Source: JALORV01 sp035498175 (GTDB lineage Bacteria; Pseudomonadota; Gammaproteobacteria; Burkholderiales; Burkholderiaceae_F). Taken from it: a DNA stretch of 6,263 bases. The stretch spans positions 1-6,263 of the forward strand of contig DATKAJ010000049.1 in NCBI GenBank assembly GCA_035498175.1. The letters are read 5' to 3'. The translations under genes and the position numbers were made by a program. Under the pieces are notes generated by a model. The model had not been told where the DNA came from, did not search any database, and saw only the letters and a list, made by a program, of their open reading frames with translations. Positions 1 through 6,051 of this stretch are shown piece after piece. Each line of letters starts with the position of its first letter. Position 1 is the stretch's first letter.

Positions 1-9
1 CGATCCCAG

Positions 10-29
10 GAGGCGGCCGGCGCCGCCTC
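10..29. other. GC-rich inverted repeat (8-bp stem, 4-nt loop)
   Basis: Positions 10-17 (GAGGCGGC) are perfectly complementary to 22-29 (GCCGCCTC), leaving a CGGC loop at 18-21. It lies about 45 bp before the wecA-like gene. No T-run follows on the plus strand, so it is not a standard intrinsic terminator for an upstream gene. It could be a structured 3' end of a gene outside the window, or a chance palindrome, since such repeats are frequent in GC-rich DNA. Confidence 0.3.
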
Positions 30-61
30 GCTCCGCCCGGCGAATTGCCGCGGCATTCACG

Positions 62-67
62 GATAAT
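62..67 (+). promoter_or_regulatory. Possible -10 element (GATAAT) for the wecA-like gene
   Basis: GATAAT at 62-67 matches the sigma-70 -10 consensus at five of six positions, in a locally AT-richer patch of very GC-rich DNA. No good -35 box sits 16-18 bp upstream; the nearest TTG-type hexamer (TTGCCG, 45-50) is only 11 bp away. With normal spacing, transcription would begin at about position 74, which is the proposed start codon. This implies a leaderless message or a start at the next ATG (86). Confidence 0.25.
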
Positions 68-73
68 CGGGCG

Positions 74-1168
74 ATGCGCGGTTCCATGCCCCTGACTTAC
101 CTGGCCCAGGCCGCCGAGGCCGCGTTCATCGCCGGCCTGCTGATCCTGATGCTGCGCCGGCCTGCGGAGCGCTGGGGCCTGGTCGATCATCCGGGCGGGC
201 GCAAGCGCCACGCCGCGCCGGTACCGCTGACCGGCGGCCTGGCGATCACGATCGGCACGATCCTCGCGCTCGCGTTTTCGTTCTCGGCCTTTACGCAGTA
301 CAGCGCCTTTTTTGCCGGCCTGCTGCTGCTGGCGCTGGTCGGGCTGATGGATGATCTCGGCGAGGTCTCGCCCGGCACCAAGCTGCTGCTGCAGGTCATG
401 GCCGCATTGCTGATGACCTCCTGGGGCGAGAATTTCCTCGTCAACCTCGGCGATCTCTTCGGCACAAATGCGATCAACACGCGCCACTGGGCGATCCCGC
501 TGACGGTGCTGGCGGCGCTGGCGGTGATCAACGCGATCAACATGCTCGATGGCCTCGACGGCCTGGCGGGAAGCCTCGTGCTCGGCATCCTGCTGGTGCT
601 GACGGCTTTCGCCTGGAACATCGGCGACCCCAATGCCGCCAAGATACTGGTCGTACTGGCCGGCGCGCTGGCCGGATTCCTGTTCTTCAACCTGCCCTGG
701 CCCGTGCGCGGGCGGCATCGCACCTTCATGGGCGACGCCGGCAGCATGGTCCTAGGCTATGCGATCGCGTGGTTCTCGGTCGCGCTGAGCCAGCACGCCA
801 TCGTCGCGGTGCCGCCGCCAGTGATGCTGTGGGTGCTCGGGCTCGTGCTGATGGATGTCTTTACGGTCACGGTGCGCCGTCTTGCGCGCCGGCGTAGTCC
901 GATGGCGGCGGACCGCGACCACATTCACCACATGCTGCTGCGGCGTGGCTTCAGCCCGTGGCAGACCCTCGGGCTGCTGGTCGGCACCAACCTGCTGATG
1001 GCGACGATCGGCACGATGATGTGGCGCGCCGGCGTCGCCGACCGCTGGATCTTCTGGTCGTATCTGGCCGTCTGCGCGGTCTACTTTGCGCTGTTCTTCA
1101 TGCCGTTCCGCCTGTATCGGCTGCGGGCGCGGGCGCTCGCGGCCGATGAGTACGAACGTGACCGGTGA
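74..1168 (+). CDS. wecA: Undecaprenyl-phosphate sugar-1-phosphate transferase (WecA/MraY superfamily)
   Basis: This 364-residue polytopic membrane protein should transfer a sugar-1-phosphate (probably GlcNAc-1-P from UDP-GlcNAc) to undecaprenyl phosphate at the inner membrane, the first step of O-antigen, enterobacterial-common-antigen-like or other surface glycan assembly. Hydrophobic segments run through the whole protein. Family motifs appear in order: the substrate loop DHPGGRKRH (38-46), the acidic pair D93-D94 in LMDDLGEV, NAINMLDGLDGLAG (153-166) with the catalytic-type Asp pair D159/D162, FMGDAGS (218-224), and the cytoplasmic His motif DRDHIHH (280-286). That His motif favours WecA/TagO/WbpL-type enzymes over MraY, but the exact acceptor glycan cannot be read from the sequence. 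The start is uncertain: ATG 74 has only a weak GGA upstream, and ATG 86 (Met5) is possible. The gene runs toward galU and stops 6 bp before the galU stop codon. Length is normal for the family. Confidence 0.87.
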   Translation: MRGSMPLTYLAQAAEAAFIAGLLILMLRRPAERWGLVDHPGGRKRHAAPVPLTGGLAITIGTILALAFSFSAFTQYSAFFAGLLLLALVGLMDDLGEVSPGTKLLLQVMAALLMTSWGENFLVNLGDLFGTNAINTRHWAIPLTVLAALAVINAINMLDGLDGLAGSLVLGILLVLTAFAWNIGDPNAAKILVVLAGALAGFLFFNLPWPVRGRHRTFMGDAGSMVLGYAIAWFSVALSQHAIVAVPPPVMLWVLGLVLMDVFTVTVRRLARRRSPMAADRDHIHHMLLRRGFSPWQTLGLLVGTNLLMATIGTMMWRAGVADRWIFWSYLAVCAVYFALFFMPFRLYRLRARALAADEYERDR

Positions 1169-1174
1169 GCGGCG

Positions 1175-2011
1175 CTATAGGGCGTACCCCGCCTTGCGGG
1201 CATAGTGCACGGTCGCGGCGAGGAAGCCTTCCCTCGAGCCGCAGTCGAAACGCCGACCTTCGTAGCGGTATGCGTAGGTACGCCCCGCCGGCACCAGGCG
1301 GGCAATCGCATCGGTGAGCTGGATCTCACCGCCCGCACCGCGCTGAATGCGCCTCAACTCGGCGAAAATCTCTGGCTCGAGCACGTAGCGGCCGAGCACG
1401 GCGAGCGTCGAGGGCGCATCTCCTGGCGCGGGCTTCTCGACGATGTGCGAAATGCGGGAAGTGCGCGCATCGACCGCAGTGCTGCTGACGATCCCGTACC
1501 TGGGCGTATCGGCACGCGGCACGTCCTCGACGGCCAGCACACTGCCGCCGCCCAGGGCGGCTCGCGCATCGCACAGCTGTCCGACCACCGAGCGGTCGGC
1601 ATCGATCAGGTCATCGGCGAGGATCACCGCGAAAGGCTCGGACCCGACGACGGGCTCGGCGCACAGGACGGCATGGCCGAGCCCAAGCGGCTCCGGCTGG
1701 CGGATATAGACGTAGCTTTCGCCCTCGGGCGAGATGCTGCGCACGATCTCGAGCAGGTCGGCCTTCCCCTTGGCGGCGAGTTCCGCCTCCAGTTCGGGCG
1801 CACGGTCGAAATGGTCCTCGATGGACCGCTTGTGCCGGCCGGTGATGAAGATCATCTGCGTGATCCCGGCGGCGGCGGCTTCCTCCACTGCGTACTGGAT
1901 CAACGGCTTGTCGACGATCGGCAGCATCTCCTTCGGCATGGCCTTGGTCGCGGGAAGAAATCGGGTGCCGAGTCCGGCAACGGGAAACACGGCCTTGCGT
2001 ACGGGTTGCAT
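1175..2011 (-). CDS. galU: UTP--glucose-1-phosphate uridylyltransferase
   Basis: This 278-residue cytoplasmic enzyme makes UDP-glucose from UTP and glucose-1-phosphate, supplying precursor for LPS core, exopolysaccharide and glucosylated products. It shows a complete GalU pattern. The N-terminal nucleotide-binding signature begins at residue 8 (VFPVAGLGTRFLPATK, continuing MPKEM to 29). It is followed by the uridine-binding region RQPEPLGLGHAV (104-115), the metal-binding stretch LADDL (131-135), the substrate lysine in VEKP (191-194), GRYVLEPEIF (207-216), GEIQLTDAI (228-236) and the C-terminal RRFDCGSREGF (253-263). Length is close to Pseudomonas GalU and shorter than the E. coli form of about 300 residues. 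The ATG at 2011 begins just before the core fold, so the start is well placed, though no strong ribosome binding site precedes it. It is divergent from apaH and convergent with the wecA-like gene. Both neighbours in the wecA/galU pair act in surface-glycan supply, but opposite strands rule out an operon. Confidence 0.95.
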   Translation of the reverse strand: MQPVRKAVFPVAGLGTRFLPATKAMPKEMLPIVDKPLIQYAVEEAAAAGITQMIFITGRHKRSIEDHFDRAPELEAELAAKGKADLLEIVRSISPEGESYVYIRQPEPLGLGHAVLCAEPVVGSEPFAVILADDLIDADRSVVGQLCDARAALGGGSVLAVEDVPRADTPRYGIVSSTAVDARTSRISHIVEKPAPGDAPSTLAVLGRYVLEPEIFAELRRIQRGAGGEIQLTDAIARLVPAGRTYAYRYEGRRFDCGSREGFLAATVHYARKAGYAL

Positions 2012-2079
2012 GATCGGTTCTACGTGCGCGATGCGGCGATGCTAACAAACGCCTGAGGCACAGCCGTTACGATCGCGCA
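2012..2079. promoter_or_regulatory. Divergent galU/apaH promoter region
   Basis: This 68-bp gap is the only non-coding DNA between the divergent galU and apaH starts and should contain the promoters for both. On the minus strand TGTTAGCAT (2047-2039) resembles an extended -10 (TG, one base, then TAGCAT). It would put the galU start site near 2031, with a leader of about 20 nt. No good -35 is visible. On the plus strand the same AT-richer patch (around 2040-2048) is only a weak -10 candidate for apaH. No clear operator palindrome was seen. Confidence 0.4.
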
Positions 2080-2913
2080 ATGAGCGACGGTGCCATGCAC
2101 ACTTTCGCGGTCGGCGACCTGCAGGGCTGCCGCGCGAGCTTCCGGAAGCTGCTGTCCAGATTGCCCGATGCGCGCCGGCTGATCTTCGTCGGCGACATCG
2201 TCAATCGCGGCCCGGAATCGCTGGACATGCTGCGGGACGTGAAGCAGCGTGTGGATACTGGCAGCGCGGTGGCGCTGCTGGGCAATCATGACCTGCATCT
2301 GCTCGCGGCCGACGCCGGTGTGCGTCCGCTGCACGACTCGGACACTCTGGACGAGATTCTCGCTGCGTCGGATCGGCGCGCGCTGATCGACTGGCTGCGC
2401 ACTCGCCCGCTCGCGCACTCCGAGCACGGCGCCCTGTTCGTGCATGCCGGCGTGCCTCCCCAATGGAGCGCCGCGCAGACGCTGGAGTGCGCCGCCGAGG
2501 TCGAACGCCGGCTCGCTGCCGATGACTACCGGGACTTTCTGCAGCGGATGTACGGAAACCGCCCCGACCTATGGAACGAGGCGTTGTACGGAGACGACCG
2601 GCTGCGCTTCATCGTCAACGCGCTGACGCGGGTGCGCGTGGTCGACGCGGAGGGACGCATGCACCTGAAGTTCAAGGGCAGCTCGCGTGATGCGCCGCGC
2701 GGCACCATGCCGTGGTTCGATCATCCGCAGCGCCGCACGCAGGACACACCGGTCGTGTTCGGCCACTGGTCGACCGCCGGGTTGCTGCGGCGCTCGAACG
2801 TCACCGGCATCGACACCGGCTGCGTCTGGGGCGGGCAACTGACGGCGCTGCGACTGGGCGATAGCGCCGTGTTCCAGGTCGAGTGCCCGCAGTCCCAGGC
2901 GCCCGGTGATTAG
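2080..2913 (+). CDS. apaH: Bis(5'-nucleosyl)-tetraphosphatase, symmetrical (Ap4A hydrolase)
   Basis: This 277-residue cytoplasmic metallophosphatase should split Ap4A into two ADP, clearing a stress-linked dinucleotide and, in known family members, also removing Np4 caps from RNA. Phosphoesterase motifs occur in the expected order: GDLQGC (12-17), GDIVNRGP (38-45), GNHDLHL (68-74), HAGV (122-125), FGHW (227-230) and the ApaH-typical DTGCVWGG (245-252). In motif I the common metallophosphatase GDxHG histidine is Gln16. From memory this GDLQGC/GDIQGC form is frequent in ApaH outside enterics, so it is probably not inactivating. Length is close to the 280 residues of E. coli ApaH. The start is ambiguous: ATG 2080 adds five residues before Met6 (ATG 2095), which matches the E. 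coli N-terminus better, and neither has a strong ribosome binding site. It stands alone on this strand, away from the ksgA/apaG neighbours seen in enterics, and its stop lies 19 bp from that of plsC. Confidence 0.95.
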   Translation: MSDGAMHTFAVGDLQGCRASFRKLLSRLPDARRLIFVGDIVNRGPESLDMLRDVKQRVDTGSAVALLGNHDLHLLAADAGVRPLHDSDTLDEILAASDRRALIDWLRTRPLAHSEHGALFVHAGVPPQWSAAQTLECAAEVERRLAADDYRDFLQRMYGNRPDLWNEALYGDDRLRFIVNALTRVRVVDAEGRMHLKFKGSSRDAPRGTMPWFDHPQRRTQDTPVVFGHWSTAGLLRRSNVTGIDTGCVWGGQLTALRLGDSAVFQVECPQSQAPGD

Positions 2914-2932
2914 CACCGCTGGCCGTCCGCGC

Positions 2933-3748
2933 TCAGGCCGCCAGGTCTTCTGCCGCCTCTGCCCGTTCCGGCAGGTCCGAGAAGCCGAAGTACTCGGAGA
3001 GCGCGGCACGCGCCGACCGGGCGAGAACGTGGCGGCTCGCATGCGCCTCGACGGGAAGTGCCGGCAGGAATGCGACCTCGACCTCGAGCTGGTCTGCGAG
3101 CAGGATCTTGAGCAGCGAGGTCACCAGGCCCATGTCACCGATGAAGGCCGCGGAGTCGCTGAACTGCCCGCGCTCGCGGTAGCTCAGACCCACGGGCCAC
3201 ACTTCGCAGCCGACCTCCAGCGCGGGCGCCAGCAGGTTCGAATGGAACGGCAGCAGCCGATCGCCGCGCGTGGTTGTGCCCTCGGGAAAGACGCCGATGC
3301 TCTCCCCTGCCCGCAAGTGACCTTGCACCACCTCGTTGATCCGCGCGACGGCATGCCGCCGACCCCGCTCGATGAAGAGCGTTCCGGAGTGTCCAAGCAT
3401 GCCGCCGATGATGGGCCAGTGCACGATTTCCGCCTTCGCCACGAAGCGGCACGGCATCGCTGCGTTGATCGAGAAGATGTCGATCCAGGAAATGTGATTC
3501 GAAAGCAGCAGCCTGCCGTTGCTGCCCGGCGTCATTCCCGTGCGAACAAGGTCGGCCGTAAGCGGCTGGCCGCTGACGCGCAGGCGCACGCCGCATAGTC
3601 GCAGCACCCAACTCGACCACCAGTGGTTGATGCGATTGCGGGTGGCCTGCGTCCTGCTCAGCGGGAAGGCAATGAATGCGATGCCGAGCCCGATCAGGAC
3701 ATGCGGCACCAGCAGCACCATGCGCAGCGGCACGAGGAGAAATCGCAT
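2933..3748 (-). CDS. plsC: 1-acyl-sn-glycerol-3-phosphate acyltransferase (PlsC family)
   Basis: This 271-residue membrane-associated acyltransferase most likely acylates lysophosphatidic acid to phosphatidic acid in phospholipid synthesis. An N-terminal hydrophobic segment (about residues 4-30) is followed by the acyltransferase blocks: NHISWID (84-90, the NHx4D catalytic motif, His85/Asp90), GTLFIERGRR (122-131), FPEGTTTRG (154-162) and VWPVGL (183-188). The start was set at ATG 3748, not at an upstream in-frame start near 3883. GGAAAG lies 6 nt before it, the hydrophobic segment begins right there, and the longer version would extend about 120 bp into the end of pyrC'. It begins 13 bp after the pyrC' stop on the same strand, so it is probably the last gene of the pyr transcription unit. 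Related acyltransferases, such as lyso-ornithine lipid acyltransferase (OlsA), share these motifs and cannot be excluded. No ornithine-lipid partner gene is present in the window. Confidence 0.88.
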   Translation of the reverse strand: MRFLLVPLRMVLLVPHVLIGLGIAFIAFPLSRTQATRNRINHWWSSWVLRLCGVRLRVSGQPLTADLVRTGMTPGSNGRLLLSNHISWIDIFSINAAMPCRFVAKAEIVHWPIIGGMLGHSGTLFIERGRRHAVARINEVVQGHLRAGESIGVFPEGTTTRGDRLLPFHSNLLAPALEVGCEVWPVGLSYRERGQFSDSAAFIGDMGLVTSLLKILLADQLEVEVAFLPALPVEAHASRHVLARSARAALSEYFGFSDLPERAEAAEDLAA

Positions 3749-3754
3749 CACTGT

Positions 3755-3760
3755 CTTTCC
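3755..3760 (-). promoter_or_regulatory. Ribosome binding site of plsC
   Basis: GGAAAG, read on the minus strand, lies 6 nt before the ATG at 3748 and starts 1 nt after the pyrC' stop codon (3764-3762). It decides the plsC start in favour of 3748 over the longer reading frame and suggests translation linked to the end of pyrC'. Confidence 0.6.
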
Positions 3761-3761
3761 G

Positions 3762-5042
3762 TCACGACGGGGAGCGCGCCTCGTGACGGATGTCGCCGCC
3801 CACGAGCGTGTACAGCGCGCGACCCTGGAGTTCGTAACCTGCATAGGGCGTGCACTTGCCGGCGCTCCGCAGGGTATCCGCACTCACGACCCACGGCGTC
3901 TGCGGATCGAAAACCACCACGTCGGCCTTGGCACCGAGCGCCAGCCGTCCGGTGTCCTCACCCAGGATTTCGGCGGCGCGACTCGTGACCTTGGCCAGCG
4001 CTTTGGAAAGGGGGATGCCCTGCTCGAGCGCCCATTTCAGCGTGAGCGGCAGCAGCGTCTCGAGCGCGCTCGCCCCCGGCTCGGCTTCGCCGAACGGCAG
4101 CAGCTTCTCCTCGACGCTGAGCGGTGCATGATCGGAGCAGATCGCGTCGATCGTGCCGTCGGCGAGTCCCGCGACAATCGCCTCGCGGTCGCGCTGCGAG
4201 CGCAGCGGCGGGTCGAGCCGGTAGTTCGGGTCGAAGTAGCCGATATCGACGTCGACCAGGTGGACGTGGTGAATGGCGACATCGGCGGTGACCGGCAGGC
4301 CTTCCGCCTTCGCCCTGCGCACGAGTTCCACGCCCGCCGCCGACGACAGGCGGCACACGTGCACGCGCGCCCCGCTGGCACGCTGCAGCTCGAAGATCGT
4401 ATGCAGGGCCACGGTTTCCGCCACCACCGGGACCGAAGCCAACCCGAGCCGCCCGGCGACCGGCCCGGCCGCAGCCACGCCGGTGCCGGCGAGCGTGTCT
4501 TCGACCGGTCGCAGCCACAGCGGCAGGTCGAAGGTGTGCGCATACCGCATCGCCTGCAGCAGCACCCCGTTGTCGTGCGGCAGGCTGCGCGTCTGCATGA
4601 AGGCGACGCAGCCCGTCTCGGCGAGCGTCTTGATCTCTGCCAAGACCGCCCCCTCGAGTTGCACCGTCAGTGCGCCGAGCGGATACGTGCGCGCTCCCGC
4701 CGACTCGCGCGAGCGCTGCCGCAGCATGCGTACCAGTCCGGGCTCATCGAGCGGCGGATCGGTGTCGGGCGGGCAGACGACGCCGGTGACGCCTCCCGCG
4801 AGCGCTGCCTTCATCTCGACCTTGAGCGCACCCTCGGAACCCGGCTCGCGCAGGCGGGCGCACAGATCGACGAGGCCCGGTGAAACCACTGCACCGCGCG
4901 CGTCGATCGTGCGCTCGGCACGGAAGCCGTCGGGTGCGCGACCGATGCCGGCGATCCGTCCGTTCGCGATATACAGGCCGCCGACCGCGTCGTGCCCCGA
5001 CGCCGGATCGACGATGCGGCCGTGAACGATCTCGGCGTTCAT
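3762..5042 (-). CDS. pyrC': Dihydroorotase-like protein, probably non-catalytic (PyrC'/PyrX type)
   Basis: This 426-residue class I dihydroorotase homologue of the amidohydrolase superfamily lies directly after pyrB. The fold signatures remain: SPGLVDL (54-60), LREPG (64-68), SDHAP (303-307) and a C-terminal composite-domain segment with GAKADVVVFDP (370-380). Catalytic residues are largely gone. The HxH metal motif reads C61-A62-R63. The region usually holding the bridging Asp or Lys (FSDDG-like) reads AFMQTRS (147-153). The two later metal histidines appear to be Arg178 and Arg231. DHAPH has become DHAPL. Asp304 is kept. In Pseudomonas, such a degenerate PyrC' encoded next to pyrB is required to assemble the class A aspartate transcarbamoylase but has no dihydroorotase activity. 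I infer the same structural role here, so an active dihydroorotase must be encoded elsewhere. The start is ATG 5042, with GGGAA 7 nt upstream and 22 bp after the pyrB stop. An in-frame TTG at 5090 lies inside pyrB and is unlikely. Confidence 0.9.
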   Translation of the reverse strand: MNAEIVHGRIVDPASGHDAVGGLYIANGRIAGIGRAPDGFRAERTIDARGAVVSPGLVDLCARLREPGSEGALKVEMKAALAGGVTGVVCPPDTDPPLDEPGLVRMLRQRSRESAGARTYPLGALTVQLEGAVLAEIKTLAETGCVAFMQTRSLPHDNGVLLQAMRYAHTFDLPLWLRPVEDTLAGTGVAAAGPVAGRLGLASVPVVAETVALHTIFELQRASGARVHVCRLSSAAGVELVRRAKAEGLPVTADVAIHHVHLVDVDIGYFDPNYRLDPPLRSQRDREAIVAGLADGTIDAICSDHAPLSVEEKLLPFGEAEPGASALETLLPLTLKWALEQGIPLSKALAKVTSRAAEILGEDTGRLALGAKADVVVFDPQTPWVVSADTLRSAGKCTPYAGYELQGRALYTLVGGDIRHEARSPS

Positions 5043-5064
5043 CGGTGCGTTCCCGCGCTCGCGC

Positions 5065-6051
5065 TCATTGCATCCTCGGCGACGAGGCAACGATCGACAT
5101 CACCGCCATCCGCACAGCGATGCCAAAGGTCACCTGGGGCAGGATCACCGCGGCCCGGCCGTCGGCGACGCGCGAATCGATCTCGACGCCGCGGTTCATC
5201 GGGCCCGGATGCATGACGATGACGTCGGGCCTGGCATGGGCCAGCCGCTCGGGCGTCAGGCCGTAGTGCGCGAAGTATTCCTGCGCGCTCGGCAGCAGGG
5301 CGCCACGCATGCGCTCGTTCTGCAGCCGCAGCATGATGATCACATCGGCACCCTTGATGCCCTCGTCGAGCTTCGTGAACACCCGCACGCCCATCTGCTC
5401 GAGGCCGGCCGGCAGCAGCGTCAGTGGCCCGACGGCGCGCACGTCCGGGACTCCGAGCGTCGTCAACGCATGGATGTCAGAGCGCGCCACGCGCGAATGC
5501 AGGATGTCACCGACGATTGCCACTGCCAGATTGCCGAAATCCTTCTTGTAGTGGCGGATCGTGTACATGTCGAGCAGGCCCTGCGTCGGGTGCGCGTGGC
5601 GCCCGTCGCCGGCATTGATCACGTGGATGTGCGGCGCAGCCTGGCTCGTGTGCTGCGCGATCAGGTACGGCGCGCCGCTCGCGGCGTGACGCACGACGAA
5701 CATGTCGGCCTGCATCGCAGTCAGGTTGTCGATCGTGTCGAGCAGCGACTCGCCCTTGGCGGTGCTCGAGCGCGTGATGTCGAGGTTGAAAACGTCCGCC
5801 GACAGGCGCCGCGCGGCAATCTCGAACGTGGTCCGCGTGCGTGTGCTGTTCTCGAAGAACAGGTTGAACACGCTCTTGCCGCGCAACAGCGGCACGTTCT
5901 TCACTTCGCGCTCGGCGATGTTGATGAAACTGTCAGCCGTCGTCAGCACGCGCTCGACAATTGCGCGGGGAAGTCCCTCGATCGACAGCAGATGGTGCAG
6001 TTCGCCATGGCGGTTCAGCTGCGGCTGTCGGACCAGCCCGTCATTCGCCAC
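5065..6051 (-). CDS. pyrB: Aspartate carbamoyltransferase catalytic chain
   Basis: This 328-residue cytoplasmic enzyme condenses carbamoyl phosphate with L-aspartate to give carbamoyl-aspartate, the committed pyrimidine step. Carbamoyl-phosphate contacts are clear: FENSTRTRTTFE (66-77), SSTAKGE with Lys99 (95-101), Arg121-His122, and HPTQG (154-158). Aspartate-domain motifs follow: GDILHSRVARS (181-191), RLQ (242-244) and HPGPMNRG (281-288). A leader of about 15-20 residues precedes the catalytic core, similar to Pseudomonas PyrB. There this extension carries the allosteric nucleotide site, in place of a separate PyrI subunit, and no pyrI is seen here. The start is GTG 6051. The first internal ATG codes for Met113, past the active-site motifs, and GGAG lies 7 nt upstream of the GTG. 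The gene overlaps pyrR by 11 bp and is followed after 22 bp by pyrC', whose product should be its structural partner. Confidence 0.97.
   Translation of the reverse strand: MANDGLVRQPQLNRHGELHHLLSIEGLPRAIVERVLTTADSFINIAEREVKNVPLLRGKSVFNLFFENSTRTRTTFEIAARRLSADVFNLDITRSSTAKGESLLDTIDNLTAMQADMFVVRHAASGAPYLIAQHTSQAAPHIHVINAGDGRHAHPTQGLLDMYTIRHYKKDFGNLAVAIVGDILHSRVARSDIHALTTLGVPDVRAVGPLTLLPAGLEQMGVRVFTKLDEGIKGADVIIMLRLQNERMRGALLPSAQEYFAHYGLTPERLAHARPDVIVMHPGPMNRGVEIDSRVADGRAAVILPQVTFGIAVRMAVMSIVASSPRMQ

Noticed and set aside
1188..1200. Perfect 5-bp hairpin CCCGC-CTT-GCGGG near the wecA/galU convergent ends
   Set aside because: It is short, lies inside the last galU codons, and has no T-run on either strand, so a terminator cannot be supported.
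1205..2056. 283-codon open frame on the plus strand opposite galU
   Set aside because: It is fully antisense to a well-conserved galU and its translation matches nothing recognisable. It is a codon-bias shadow.
2904..2918. 5-bp hairpin CGGTG-ATTAG-CACCG around the apaH stop codon
   Set aside because: The stem is short and no T-run follows. Such stems are expected by chance at this GC content.
2906..3598. 230-codon open frame on the plus strand opposite plsC
   Set aside because: It covers the acyltransferase motifs on the other strand, has a low-complexity Arg/His-rich translation, and shows no convincing start signal.
3749..3883. Upstream extension of plsC by 45 residues
   Set aside because: It would overlap the pyrC' 3' end by about 120 bp, adds a non-hydrophobic Arg-rich leader absent from the family, and ignores the good ribosome binding site at 3755-3760.
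3519..4883. 454-codon open frame on the plus strand opposite pyrC' and the start of plsC
   Set aside because: It is antisense to two genes with clear family motifs. Its translation is rich in Arg, Gln and His with no recognisable domain, as expected for stop-poor antisense frames in GC-rich DNA.
5043..5090. TTG start for pyrC' inside the end of pyrB
   Set aside because: ATG 5042 has a GGGAA site 7 nt upstream and opens directly into the conserved N-terminal strand. The extra 16 residues are Arg-rich and unlike the family.
5309..5551. 80-codon open frame on the plus strand inside pyrB
   Set aside because: It is antisense to conserved PyrB motifs, with Ser/Arg/Thr-rich shadow composition.
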